The position numbers and the translations under genes are program-made. Shown in pieces: positions 6,088-12,962 of a DNA stretch of 31,382 bases. Each line of letters starts with the position of its first letter. Within the stretch, counting starts at the first letter, position 1. The notes under the pieces were generated by a model. That model worked only from the letters and a program-made list of their open reading frames with translations, searched no databases and had not been told where the DNA came from. Origin of the DNA: JACOWB01 sp964373665 (GTDB lineage Archaea; Aenigmatarchaeota; Aenigmatarchaeia; CG10238-14; SCSR01); the NCBI GenBank assembly GCA_964373665.1, contig CAYJVM010000008.1, positions 1-31,382 of the forward strand, given 5' to 3'.

Positions 6088-6795
6088 CTACGGCTTTAGT
6101 GTGAAGTACAGCCGGCGGTTGCTCTTCCCCTTGTTTTCCAGCTTGACTATTTCTATCTGGCCCAATTCACTTAATTGCCTTACGTGGTTTCCACCGTCAG
6201 CTTGAATGTCTATGTTCCCGATTTCAACTATGCGAAGATTGTCTACGCTTGGAGGCAATACTTCCAACAGTTTTATTATCCCTGGGATCTTCATCGCCTC
6301 TTCTCTTTTCATAAAATAAGACTTGACTTCTGCTCCATTAGATATCAGTTCATTCGCCTTTGTAATGTAAGACGAGAACTTTTCTCTGTCGAATACTTCA
6401 AGGTTGAAGTCTATTCTTGATTTGTCTAAATCTAGACTGCCACCGCTTATCAAAGCTCCTGTTTCTTTGTGTATTATGGCGGAAAGCAAATGTGATGCTG
6501 TATGCATCTTCATCAACCTATAGCGCCTTTCCCAGTCTATTATTCCATTAACTGTATCCCCTGCTTTTAATCCGTCTCTATCAACTTTATGCAGAATCTT
6601 GTCGCCGCTTTTAGAAACATCTAAAACTAAAAACTCAGATACATTTGACATCAGTTTTCCAGTGTCGTTGGGCTCCCCTCCACCTGTAGGAAAAAAGCAT
6701 GTTTGATCCAGCTCTACCATAATGCCTTCGACGGAAACGACACTAGCAGTAAATTCCTTCATGTAAGAATCTTGCCAGTAAAGTCTTTCAGTCAC
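6088..6795 (-). CDS. alaX: AlaX-type alanyl-tRNA editing hydrolase
   Basis: A 235-aa freestanding homologue of the AlaRS editing domain, which hydrolyses Ser-tRNA(Ala) or Gly-tRNA(Ala). Zinc ligands are visible as HTASH (HxxxH, about residues 97-101) and in GGNHVRQLSELG near residue 200. The N-terminal part FFPTGGGEPNDTG is the conserved glycine-rich edge of the domain. The start overlaps the end of lysK by 4 nt, so the two translation-quality genes are coupled. Confidence 0.93.
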   Translation of the reverse strand: MTERLYWQDSYMKEFTASVVSVEGIMVELDQTCFFPTGGGEPNDTGKLMSNVSEFLVLDVSKSGDKILHKVDRDGLKAGDTVNGIIDWERRYRLMKMHTASHLLSAIIHKETGALISGGSLDLDKSRIDFNLEVFDREKFSSYITKANELISNGAEVKSYFMKREEAMKIPGIIKLLEVLPPSVDNLRIVEIGNIDIQADGGNHVRQLSELGQIEIVKLENKGKSNRRLYFTLKP

Positions 6796-8408
6796 AATGC
6801 ACTCTCTAATTTTTTGATTATCTCACTCTTTCCCCGTTCTATCACATATGTCCCCAACCTTGGTCCTCTCTCTGAGTTTAGAATAATGTTGTAAATAAGC
6901 TTAAATCCTTCTGGTACTTGAAAGCCATTCTTTTTTATTATTTCAAATGTTTTTGTTTGAATTAGTTCTGGGTTGGACTCTTTTCTAATCATATCTACAA
7001 TGTCTTTAATCATTGCTTTTTCTTTTTCACTCAATTTAATTTCTCTTAATTCTTTTTGCAGTTTTGTTGTCAAGTTTTTGACGAATTCTAGCCTTTTAGT
7101 CAAGATATCTTCTAATTCTTTATTTGGTTTTTTTACATGCCCATACTCCTTTAGCTTCTGCAATGCAAATTCTTTTTGATTCTTGTCTGGCAATATTCTG
7201 GCGATTTCAAGAAGTAAGCTATAAGAAATGGCCGGATTATATTTCCTTGGTATAGATCTCAATTGAACCAGTTCGTACAGCCTTTTCATTGTAATCTCGT
7301 CTCTCTTGTTCTGAACCTTTTTGATGCCGTAATAGACTTTGCCTAACTCGTCCAGCTCTTCCGTCATATTGGGAACAAACTCCCACCGAAAATCCCGCAC
7401 TCGCATTGGATCCTTTAGATATAGCAACCGAAGCAGTTCCGGCGTTGCGACTTCCAACCAGTCATGCGGATATACTACATTCCCTACAGATGCCGACATT
7501 TTCTCTCCGTTAATTGTAAGATGCTCGTAAAAGATGGGAACTGGCATTGGATACTTGAGGATTTTCTCGGATATTTCCCCGTTTATCCAGAACGCACTGC
7601 CCGGCACCTGATACTCCTTACCGGCACCTTCGCTGCATACATTCCATCTTGTCCATTGGACCGCCCACTCGCTTTTCCACAACAACTTGCCATTTCCTTT
7701 CAAAGGATCATTCTCGCCCTCATACCCACATCCTTTGGCTACATTCGTTTCGAATTTATAGTCTCCGCACTTGTACTCAATCTTATACTTTTGAAAACCC
7801 ACAACTCTTGGAGTTATTATTTTCCCGCAATTATCGCATATGGGTGTCCAAGGACTCCAATCTTCAGGCAATTTATTTGTCCTGTATTTATTTTGAATTT
7901 CTCTTAGTTCTTCTGTCCCAGCCAACAGAAGTTTGATGTATTTGTTGAAACTACCTTTTTTGTATTCTTTTCTCATAGAGAACTTTGCCATTTTTGTAGA
8001 AACAAATTGATTTAGGACCTTATGGTATTCGGAAACATGGTGCTCTGCATAAGATTTGTGACATCCTTCTGGATCTGGTATATCAGTAACTGGCATTCCA
8101 ACAAATTCTAAATAACTTTTTGGAACCCCTTCAGGAACCTTTCTAAGAGGATCCATGTCTTCGGCAACCCAGATTAATTCAGACTTAATGCCACTGTCCT
8201 TCAAAGACTTGAAAACTGCATCTCCGCGAATCGTGTCGCTTAGCCTACCTATGTGAAGCACTCCTGATATGGACGCTGAAGTCTTGACTACAAATTTTTT
8301 GAACTCGGAAATTTTGCCTTCAGTATAGTGAAACTTTTTTCTTGTTAGTATATCATGTGCTATCTTGTCTGTCCAAAAAGAGTATTCTTGTTCTTTTTTC
8401 TTTGTCAT
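6792..8408 (-). CDS. lysK: Class I lysyl-tRNA synthetase
   Basis: A 538-aa class I LysRS, the archaeal type unrelated to the class II enzyme. The HIGH signature is LHIGR (residues 51-55), the KMSKS equivalent is GEKMSASVGN (near residue 300), and a zinc-binding insertion begins CDNCGKIITPRVVGF and continues YKCGDYKF. It charges tRNA-Lys; the tRNA-Lys gene lies about 1.9 kb upstream on the same strand and within the same leftward gene string. The stop overlaps alaX by 4 nt. The gap to the amidotransferase gene is 4 nt. Confidence 0.97.
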   Translation of the reverse strand: MTKKKEQEYSFWTDKIAHDILTRKKFHYTEGKISEFKKFVVKTSASISGVLHIGRLSDTIRGDAVFKSLKDSGIKSELIWVAEDMDPLRKVPEGVPKSYLEFVGMPVTDIPDPEGCHKSYAEHHVSEYHKVLNQFVSTKMAKFSMRKEYKKGSFNKYIKLLLAGTEELREIQNKYRTNKLPEDWSPWTPICDNCGKIITPRVVGFQKYKIEYKCGDYKFETNVAKGCGYEGENDPLKGNGKLLWKSEWAVQWTRWNVCSEGAGKEYQVPGSAFWINGEISEKILKYPMPVPIFYEHLTINGEKMSASVGNVVYPHDWLEVATPELLRLLYLKDPMRVRDFRWEFVPNMTEELDELGKVYYGIKKVQNKRDEITMKRLYELVQLRSIPRKYNPAISYSLLLEIARILPDKNQKEFALQKLKEYGHVKKPNKELEDILTKRLEFVKNLTTKLQKELREIKLSEKEKAMIKDIVDMIRKESNPELIQTKTFEIIKKNGFQVPEGFKLIYNIILNSERGPRLGTYVIERGKSEIIKKLESAL

Positions 8409-8412
8409 ATTA

Positions 8413-9093
8413 TCATTTATTGATATTACAATACTTAATAAAATTCCTGAAAATGTTCGGCGTTACTATATAGCTATCGGAATTAAGAACTTTATTTAAA
8501 TCTTTTCTATCCCTTACTGTCATCCTGATGGCAGTTTCTAGCAGTATCTCAGGATGGAATTGAAGACAACTGAAGTTTCTTATTGTATATGCCTCAAAAT
8601 TATTTCCGCATTTGGCAAGTATGCGCGAATCCTCTGGGATCCTAGTTGCAATGTCTCCATGACTATGATATACTTTAAACTGTGGTGGAAATCCTACAAA
8701 CAAAGCATTGGAAATACCTTCAAGTGTTAATTCTACAGACTCGAAACCTTCGTTAAATGTGCCACTATCATCCACTTTACCACCCAACGCCTGCGTAACG
8801 ATCTGATACCCAAAACATATACCAAGAGTAGGAATATGTAATTTATCTATTTCAATGATTAGTTCTTCGAGCTTTTTTATCCACTCTATTTTTTCGTACA
8901 CTGATGCGCGCGAACCTGTGATAATTATACAGCTGCAATGCTGCAGCTCTTCTTGGCTTGGAAATTGATTTTCAAAAACATTCAATATAGTGATATCTGT
9001 TACCCCATAGCCTTTTAAATACAATTGTATCAGTTGGGCACCATTCGTTTCGGTGTTTCTGTCAAAATCACAATTCAAAATAAAGGCTTTCAT
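8413..9093 (-). CDS. Class I glutamine amidotransferase
   Basis: A 226-aa class I GATase. The nucleophile elbow is LGICFGYQI (Cys93) and the second triad part is LQFHPEI (His180, Glu182). The oxyanion segment is IIITGSRASVY. It resembles the GMP-synthase/YfeJ-like stand-alone branch and should release ammonia from glutamine for a partner enzyme. Its ATG overlaps the end of the GCS2-like ligase gene by 4 nt, which makes that ligase the obvious partner. Confidence 0.87.
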   Translation of the reverse strand: MKAFILNCDFDRNTETNGAQLIQLYLKGYGVTDITILNVFENQFPSQEELQHCSCIIITGSRASVYEKIEWIKKLEELIIEIDKLHIPTLGICFGYQIVTQALGGKVDDSGTFNEGFESVELTLEGISNALFVGFPPQFKVYHSHGDIATRIPEDSRILAKCGNNFEAYTIRNFSCLQFHPEILLETAIRMTVRDRKDLNKVLNSDSYIVTPNIFRNFIKYCNINK

Positions 9094-10286
9094 ACCGAAC
9101 CCCTTAGCATATGGCCCAAATAATTTCTCAATTCTGTTACACTGGTAGGACCGAGTGATCTAATTGTATCTGCATCATTCCCAGTTGTCAAAACCTCTTC
9201 CAACGTTGATCCAAATCGTTCTGTCGGATATCCACGACCTTCCAAGCCTTTAGTGGCATACAATCCCAGTGTTCCTATGGATTGTCTCATAAACACACCG
9301 GCAATTTGCGCATCGAGTCCATACCTAGCAGCTACACGCAACTCGTTAAATTCACCATTAAATGGGATAGGTAAGCTGTGGTAACCATGATCTGCTATGT
9401 AATAGCTCAGCCCAGCAACGAAGGAATTTAACATTTGAATTCTGCTTACGGAGGTTGGTATATCAGGAACTCTTAACTCCAAAGAGAATAAACTATCCCC
9501 TCCTTTCTCTATTGTTCTATGGTCTGGCCTTATTCTATTAAACCAATATATTTGGTGTGGTTCAAGGCGGGTGAATGGTACGTAACTATATTCTTTTTCA
9601 CCATCTCGCCTGACTTTTTGCAATTCACTCCAATTAGCATCTAAATAATCCCCTTTCAGTCTTTGATTAACTATATCCGAAACACATTGCAAGTAAATTA
9701 AATACTCGTCTAAAGAGTACAATGTTGGCATTTCTCTCCACATAATTTCGGGTAAATACGAACACAATTGGCTATACTGTACCATCCTACGGCTTTTTCT
9801 TCCTGTATCATCTAATTTCCCATTTCTGTATATGTAAGGCGAACTTGCAGTGAGTGCTAACAGTGCGGGATTTATATTTCTGAAAAAGTTATACAATTCG
9901 AATCCAAGTCCTTCCTCTGTTACGCCTAAAACTATTTGTTGACTGGTAATGTCTAAAAACCCATGTGCGCATGATTCTGAAAGGGATGTTGTTCTATATC
10001 TATGTGGTTCTACAAAAGAGACGTCAGACAACACTGAAGAACCGCCATATACAATACCTCCTAATGTGTCTGAAGCTAGAACTAATTTTTCTACATCTTC
10101 TGCTACACGACTGTTCAATTCTACTATGTCGCCGGCTAGCGAAACATTTAGTTCTACTACATCCCGTGGATTTACTTCGTGGACAAGCTCTATATCAGCA
10201 GTTTCAATTAGTTCCCTAGCTTCTACATTATGGAGACTGAATTCTAACTCATTACTCATTTGGCATATGTTTCTTTTGTCGTTCAC
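9090..10286 (-). CDS. GCS2-family (glutamate-cysteine ligase-like) carboxylate-amine ligase
   Basis: A 398-aa protein with GCS2 features: a central 'P-x-L-L-A-L-x-A-S-S-P' stretch (NPALLALTASSPYIYRNGKL) followed by DDTGRKSRRM, and later SLELRVPDIPTSVSRIQML, the acidic/arginine strand of the active site. The usual HxHV segment is weak (CAHGFLDI), so substrate use may differ. GCS2 enzymes join an amine to a carboxylate with ATP. The 4-nt overlaps with the regulator upstream (GTGA, start GTG 10286) and the amidotransferase downstream suggest a three-gene unit. An alternative start is ATG 10259. Confidence 0.65.
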   Translation of the reverse strand: MNDKRNICQMSNELEFSLHNVEARELIETADIELVHEVNPRDVVELNVSLAGDIVELNSRVAEDVEKLVLASDTLGGIVYGGSSVLSDVSFVEPHRYRTTSLSESCAHGFLDITSQQIVLGVTEEGLGFELYNFFRNINPALLALTASSPYIYRNGKLDDTGRKSRRMVQYSQLCSYLPEIMWREMPTLYSLDEYLIYLQCVSDIVNQRLKGDYLDANWSELQKVRRDGEKEYSYVPFTRLEPHQIYWFNRIRPDHRTIEKGGDSLFSLELRVPDIPTSVSRIQMLNSFVAGLSYYIADHGYHSLPIPFNGEFNELRVAARYGLDAQIAGVFMRQSIGTLGLYATKGLEGRGYPTERFGSTLEEVLTTGNDADTIRSLGPTSVTELRNYLGHMLRGSV

Positions 10287-10651
10287 CAGTCATGTTGACT
10301 CACCTCTAATGGGTCCGGAGGGATTTGAACCCCCGGCCAGATGGTTTCCCCAGAAGTAAGAGCTTCAGTCGTAAAAGCCACCTGCTCTACCATGCTGAGC
10401 ATTCCGAGGATATTATCCTTTACGGACCCAGCAACAATATTAATACGCTTCTTAGAAAGAGACACTAACTTTTTCCTTCGGTCTGAAAACAGAATTTTTT
10501 CTCTTAGTACCCCTCTTTCCCTCAAAAGAGCCAAGTGGTATCTCAGTGTTCTTTCAGGAATGTTTGTTAAATTGAGAAGTTCTCGTATACTTCTAGGATT
10601 AGATGATAGTAAATGCAATATTCTTCTCTGTAGATTGCTTCCGGCGGCCAC
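10283..10651 (-). CDS. Winged-helix regulator whose frame passes through tRNA-Lys
   Basis: A 122-aa frame. Residues 1-75 are an ArsR/MarR-like winged helix: ILHLLSSNPRSIRELLNLTN, then PERTLRYHLALLRERGVL and a wing. From about residue 75 the frame enters the tRNA-Lys gene on the same strand and stays open through it and both introns. It stops in a GTGA overlap with the ligase gene. The C-terminal GVQIPPDP is the usual translation of a T arm, so this tail is probably not selected as protein. Either the regulator lost its own stop when the tRNA became its 3' end, or the tail is tolerated. Confidence 0.6.
   Translation of the reverse strand: MAAGSNLQRRILHLLSSNPRSIRELLNLTNIPERTLRYHLALLRERGVLREKILFSDRRKKLVSLSKKRINIVAGSVKDNILGMLSMVEQVAFTTEALTSGETIWPGVQIPPDPLEVSQHDW
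10310..10429 (-). tRNA. tRNA-Lys(UUU) with two introns
   Basis: Acceptor GGGTCCG/CGGACCC, discriminator A, D arm GCTC-AGCATGGTA-GAGC, anticodon stem GGTGG/CCATC, loop CTTTTAA, V loop TGGCC, T arm GGGGG/CCCTC. Intron 1 is 10401-10420 (20 nt, between bases 9 and 10). It has a canonical BHB: UCCG (4-7) with CGGA, bulges UA^A and AU^G, inner helix AGGAU/AUCCU. Intron 2 is 10346-10371 (26 nt, at 37/38). Its 4-bp helix would be CUUU/GGGG, one G-C and three G-U pairs, so that BHB is relaxed although the position is the standard one. Confidence 0.92.
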
Positions 10652-10728
10652 CCATTTTTATCACTTCAAAGATAATGGAACTAGTGATATTTATGCGTTA
10701 GCATACCGGCAAGAATAAGTTTACTAAT

Positions 10729-10740
10729 CTTTATATATAT
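10729..10740 (+). promoter_or_regulatory. TATA box of hicB
   Basis: CTTTATATATAT is centred about 26 nt before ATG 10759, which predicts a leaderless hicB transcript starting at that ATG rather than at GTG 10750. Confidence 0.55.
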
Positions 10741-10758
10741 CGTATATAAGTGAGGTTT

Positions 10759-10971
10759 ATGCAGTTCAAGATTGCTATTTCGCAAGACGAAGATGGTATT
10801 TACATAGTAGAATGTCTAAACTTGCCAGGGTGTATTTCTCAAGGCAAAACTAGAGAAGAAGCGCTTGAAAACATTAGGGACGCCATTAGGGGTTATTTGG
10901 AAAGTCTTAGAAAGCACAACGAAGAAATTCCTATAAAGAATATAGCACAAATCACTGAAATAAGTGTATGA
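10759..10971 (+). CDS. hicB: HicB-like antitoxin
   Basis: A 70-aa protein with the partial RNase-H fold of HicB: MQFKIAISQDEDGIYIVECL, then the family hallmark NLPGCISQGKTREEALENI and an amphipathic helix. HicB neutralises the HicA RNase and may repress the operon. There is no added HTH or ribbon-helix-helix C-terminal domain. ATG 10759 is preferred over GTG 10750 on promoter spacing and family length. Its stop overlaps the hicA start (ATGA), the usual coupling. Confidence 0.85.
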   Translation: MQFKIAISQDEDGIYIVECLNLPGCISQGKTREEALENIRDAIRGYLESLRKHNEEIPIKNIAQITEISV

Positions 10972-11188
10972 AGCTTCCTGTAATATCAGGTAAAGAGCTT
11001 GTAAAGTCCTTGTTAAAATTGGCTTTGGAGTTGACCACGTGACAGGAAGTCGTATAATTTTAAGGAAAGTTACATATCCTTACACAAGAATTACTGTTCC
11101 GAATCATAAGGAGATTGCAAAAGGTACTTTAAGGGCAATTATTGCTCTGGTAGGTTTGACTAGAGAAGCTTTCTTCGAACTTTTGTGA
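10968..11188 (+). pseudogene. hicA: Broken HicA-like toxin
   Basis: The frame opens as MKLPVISGKELVKSLLK, then at the four-A run 11015-11018 one base is missing. The +1-restored frame continues as IGFGVDHVTGSRIILRK and ends VPNHKEIAKGTLRAIIALV. Read as sequenced, translation stops at 11042. The usual catalytic His of the G-S-H motif is Arg here (TGSR), so the toxin would probably be inactive even without the frameshift. The antitoxin gene upstream is intact. A homopolymer sequencing error could explain the frameshift but not the His replacement. Confidence 0.75.
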
Positions 11189-11196
11189 GATAGATA

Positions 11197-11814
11197 ATGA
11201 AAGTCTTTAAAATTAATCCGAATAAACCGGAGAAAAAACTTTTGGAGCTTGCTGGCGACATAATCAGGAAAGATGGTTTGGTTGTATATCCTACCGACAC
11301 TTTATACGGCATAGCCGCCAATCCTTTGAGCAAAAATGCTGTTAGAAAAGTCTATAAAGTCAAAGGGAGGGACTTTCGAAAGCCTTTGACAATAGCTTTC
11401 GCTTCATTTGAACAAGTGAAAACATATGTAGAATTCGATCCAATTTCACTCAAACTGGCCAAGAAATTTCTGCCCGGACCGCTGACATTAATATTGCCGA
11501 TAAAAAGAAGATTCCCTAAAGAACTGACATACGGACTGAGGAAGGTTGGTGTCAGGATTCCTGGCAACAAGATAGCTTTGGGACTTGCAAAGCTGGTAAA
11601 GATGCCTATAACTGCAACAAGCGCAAACATATCCGGAGGGAAGGATCCTATTTCTATAGATGATATTTCATCCCAAATCGGGAAAAATGTCGATTTAATG
11701 ATTGACGGAGGTGTATGCAAGTTAAAAAAGCCGTCGACAATTGTCGAGGTCATGGATGGGAAGATAAAGATTATAAGAGAAGGGGCGATAAAGAAAAGTC
11801 AATTGAGATTCTAG
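11197..11814 (+). CDS. tsaC: Threonylcarbamoyl-AMP synthase (Sua5/YrdC family)
   Basis: A 205-aa YrdC-domain protein that makes threonylcarbamoyl-AMP from Thr, bicarbonate and ATP for t6A37 in ANN-decoding tRNAs. It shows GLVVYPTDTLYGIAANPL, the basic KVKGRDFRKPLTI segment that binds ATP and phosphate, and ITATSANISGGKDP near the C-terminus. It is the short form without the Sua5 C-terminal domain. The stop codon is immediately followed by the tRNA-Arg gene on the other strand. Confidence 0.93.
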   Translation: MKVFKINPNKPEKKLLELAGDIIRKDGLVVYPTDTLYGIAANPLSKNAVRKVYKVKGRDFRKPLTIAFASFEQVKTYVEFDPISLKLAKKFLPGPLTLILPIKRRFPKELTYGLRKVGVRIPGNKIALGLAKLVKMPITATSANISGGKDPISIDDISSQIGKNVDLMIDGGVCKLKKPSTIVEVMDGKIKIIREGAIKKSQLRF

Positions 11815-11911
11815 TGGGCCTGCTGGGACTCGAACCCAGAATACCGGCTTTTCGCAAGTTTCCGCAAGCCAGCGTTGTAGACGATGCTTTATCCAATTAG
11901 ACTACAAGCCC
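11815..11911 (-). tRNA. tRNA-Arg(GCG) with two 12-nt introns
   Basis: Acceptor GGGCTTG/CAGGCCC with one G-U pair, T arm CTGGG-TTCGAGT-CCCAG, anticodon stem CTGGC/GCCGG, loop TTGCGGA, D loop AATTGGATA with the A20 typical of tRNA-Arg. The intron at 11850-11861 (37/38, 12 nt) has helix UUGC/GCGA and bulges GG^A and AA^A. A second insertion of 12 nt lies between D loop and anticodon stem. The best BHB places it at 11877-11888 (22/23) with helix GGAU/GUCU, bulges AA^A and AC^A. The D stem keeps one C-A mismatch, so this second boundary could shift by 1-3 nt. Confidence 0.85.
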
Positions 11912-11969
11912 AGTAGGTAACTATAAAAATCTTGCTTTTATAAAGTTAATAACATAATTCGGAAATGGG

Positions 11970-12149
11970 TTGATTGAAATAGCGCAAAAGTTGCATTGCA
12001 CTATATGCAGCATTAATGTTTTGGCAAAAAAGAATTTTGTCAAGTTTTCCTGCCCGAAATGCGGCAAGCTGGAAATAATCAGGTGTGCCACTTGCAAGAA
12101 CTTGGGCACAGCATACATATGCAGCGAATGCGGCTTTGAAGGTCCCTAA
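11970..12149 (+). CDS. Small zinc-ribbon protein (HVO_2753-like)
   Basis: A 59-aa protein with four CxxC pairs: CTIC, CPKC, CATC and CSEC, i.e. two zinc-binding sites, ending CGFEGP. Short archaeal proteins of this pattern are usually encoded next to aEF-1beta, as here (one base separates the genes). Their molecular role is not well defined, but a ribosome or translation link is likely. The only plausible start is TTG 11970, because an in-frame TAA lies 15 nt before it. Confidence 0.8.
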   Translation: MIEIAQKLHCTICSINVLAKKNFVKFSCPKCGKLEIIRCATCKNLGTAYICSECGFEGP

Positions 12150-12150
12150 A

Positions 12151-12408
12151 ATGTCGGACGTTATTGTAGTTTTCAAGGTCATGCCGTCGGGTATTGAGGT
12201 CGATTTAACAGAGTTGGAAAAGGAAATAACAAAGCATGTTAACCCTCAAAGAGTTGAAAGGGAGCCTGTGGCATTTGGCCTAGTTGCACTGAATGTCACG
12301 ACTTTGATTCCGGACGCTGAAGGCCAGTTGGAAAATATCGAGAATAAATTGCGTGAAATGAAAAATGTTGAAAGTGTCGAAGTAGTTGAAATAACGCGAA
12401 GCATATAG
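12151..12408 (+). CDS. ef1b: Elongation factor 1-beta
   Basis: An 85-aa archaeal aEF-1beta, the nucleotide-exchange factor for aEF-1A. It begins MSDVIVVFKVMPSGIEVDLT and contains the conserved VAFGLVALNVTTLIPDAEG core. The start at 12151, right after the zinc-ribbon stop, gives the usual family length; the longer open frame upstream runs through the zinc-ribbon gene and is not used. Confidence 0.93.
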   Translation: MSDVIVVFKVMPSGIEVDLTELEKEITKHVNPQRVEREPVAFGLVALNVTTLIPDAEGQLENIENKLREMKNVESVEVVEITRSI

Positions 12409-12415
12409 AAATTTA

Positions 12416-12688
12416 CTACTCTGTCAAAACTTCATAGCCGATTAGAACTGTTCCAACCCCCGTGGACACAATGCCGATTATTTCAAAAATGGAGGACAGT
12501 CCACCCCAAATCTGCGGACCAAGAAAGTTCTGCAGTGTTGTTGCAGAAAGAATGCCTGCGAATAACAGGAAAACTCCCCCGCCCACAAGCCAATCCCAAC
12601 CACGTCCTTTGAGCTTTGAATACTTTGCAATCCCAACCACTATGAATACAGCCACGCCGGCGCTAAGAAGATTCAGCTCGAAAACCAC
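12416..12688 (-). CDS. Small membrane protein, three predicted helices
   Basis: A 90-aa protein with hydrophobic segments around residues 7-22 (SAGVAVFIVVGIA), 34-50 (LVGGGVFLLFAGILSA) and 65-87 (IFEIIGIVSTGVGTVLIGYE). A short basic loop (KYSKLKGRGWDW) separates the first two. No catalytic motif or family was recognised. It converges on aEF-1beta with a 7-nt gap. Confidence 0.6.
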   Translation of the reverse strand: MVFELNLLSAGVAVFIVVGIAKYSKLKGRGWDWLVGGGVFLLFAGILSATTLQNFLGPQIWGGLSSIFEIIGIVSTGVGTVLIGYEVLTE

Positions 12689-12775
12689 TGCATCACTTAA
12701 TAAGATATGTTATTTTGCAATATAAACGTTGTTTGTTAGAAGAAAAAATTAAAAAAGAAATAAAGGGAGGAAAAC

Positions 12776-12865
12776 TTATGCTTCAAATTCTTCTTCTCCC
12801 CAGAAATCGTCGTCGTCAGACATTTCGTCTTCACCTAACTCCATGTCCTTCCATTCGTCTTCCAT
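12776..12865 (-). CDS. 29-aa highly acidic mini-protein
   Basis: The frame encodes a 29-residue peptide beginning MEDEWKDMELGEDEM and ending in a DDDDFWGEEEFEA tail; about half the residues are Asp or Glu. A GGTG ribosome site lies shortly before the ATG. A CTTATATAC TATA element lies about 45 nt upstream, and T-rich sequence follows the stop, so the unit looks complete. It could be a nucleic-acid mimic or charged chaperone-like peptide; no family is recognised. Confidence 0.6.
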   Translation of the reverse strand: MEDEWKDMELGEDEMSDDDDFWGEEEFEA

Positions 12866-12962
12866 TTCGGTTTACACCTTAATCTATCTCATCAGCTTGC
12901 AAAGTATATAAGCGTTTGTATTTTTTATGAAAGCTTAATTTTCACCAAAGTAAATTTAATTA

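Noticed and set aside
5900..6100. Replication origin beside orc1
   Set aside because: Only 27 nt separate orc1 and alaX, and no repeated origin-recognition-box-like elements or A+T-rich unwinding region was seen in the flanks.
10341..10380. tRNA-Lys read as a UUA or UGA anticodon through other splice choices
   Set aside because: These give a stop-codon reader or a Ser anticodon in a tRNA with a short variable loop. The 37/38 intron gives UUU and a normal tRNA-Lys.
12778..12882. Plus-strand frame with a GGAGG site opposite the acidic mini-gene
   Set aside because: It encodes an Arg/Leu/Pro-rich antisense of the acidic peptide with no family likeness and no TATA box. The minus strand has both promoter and ribosome site.
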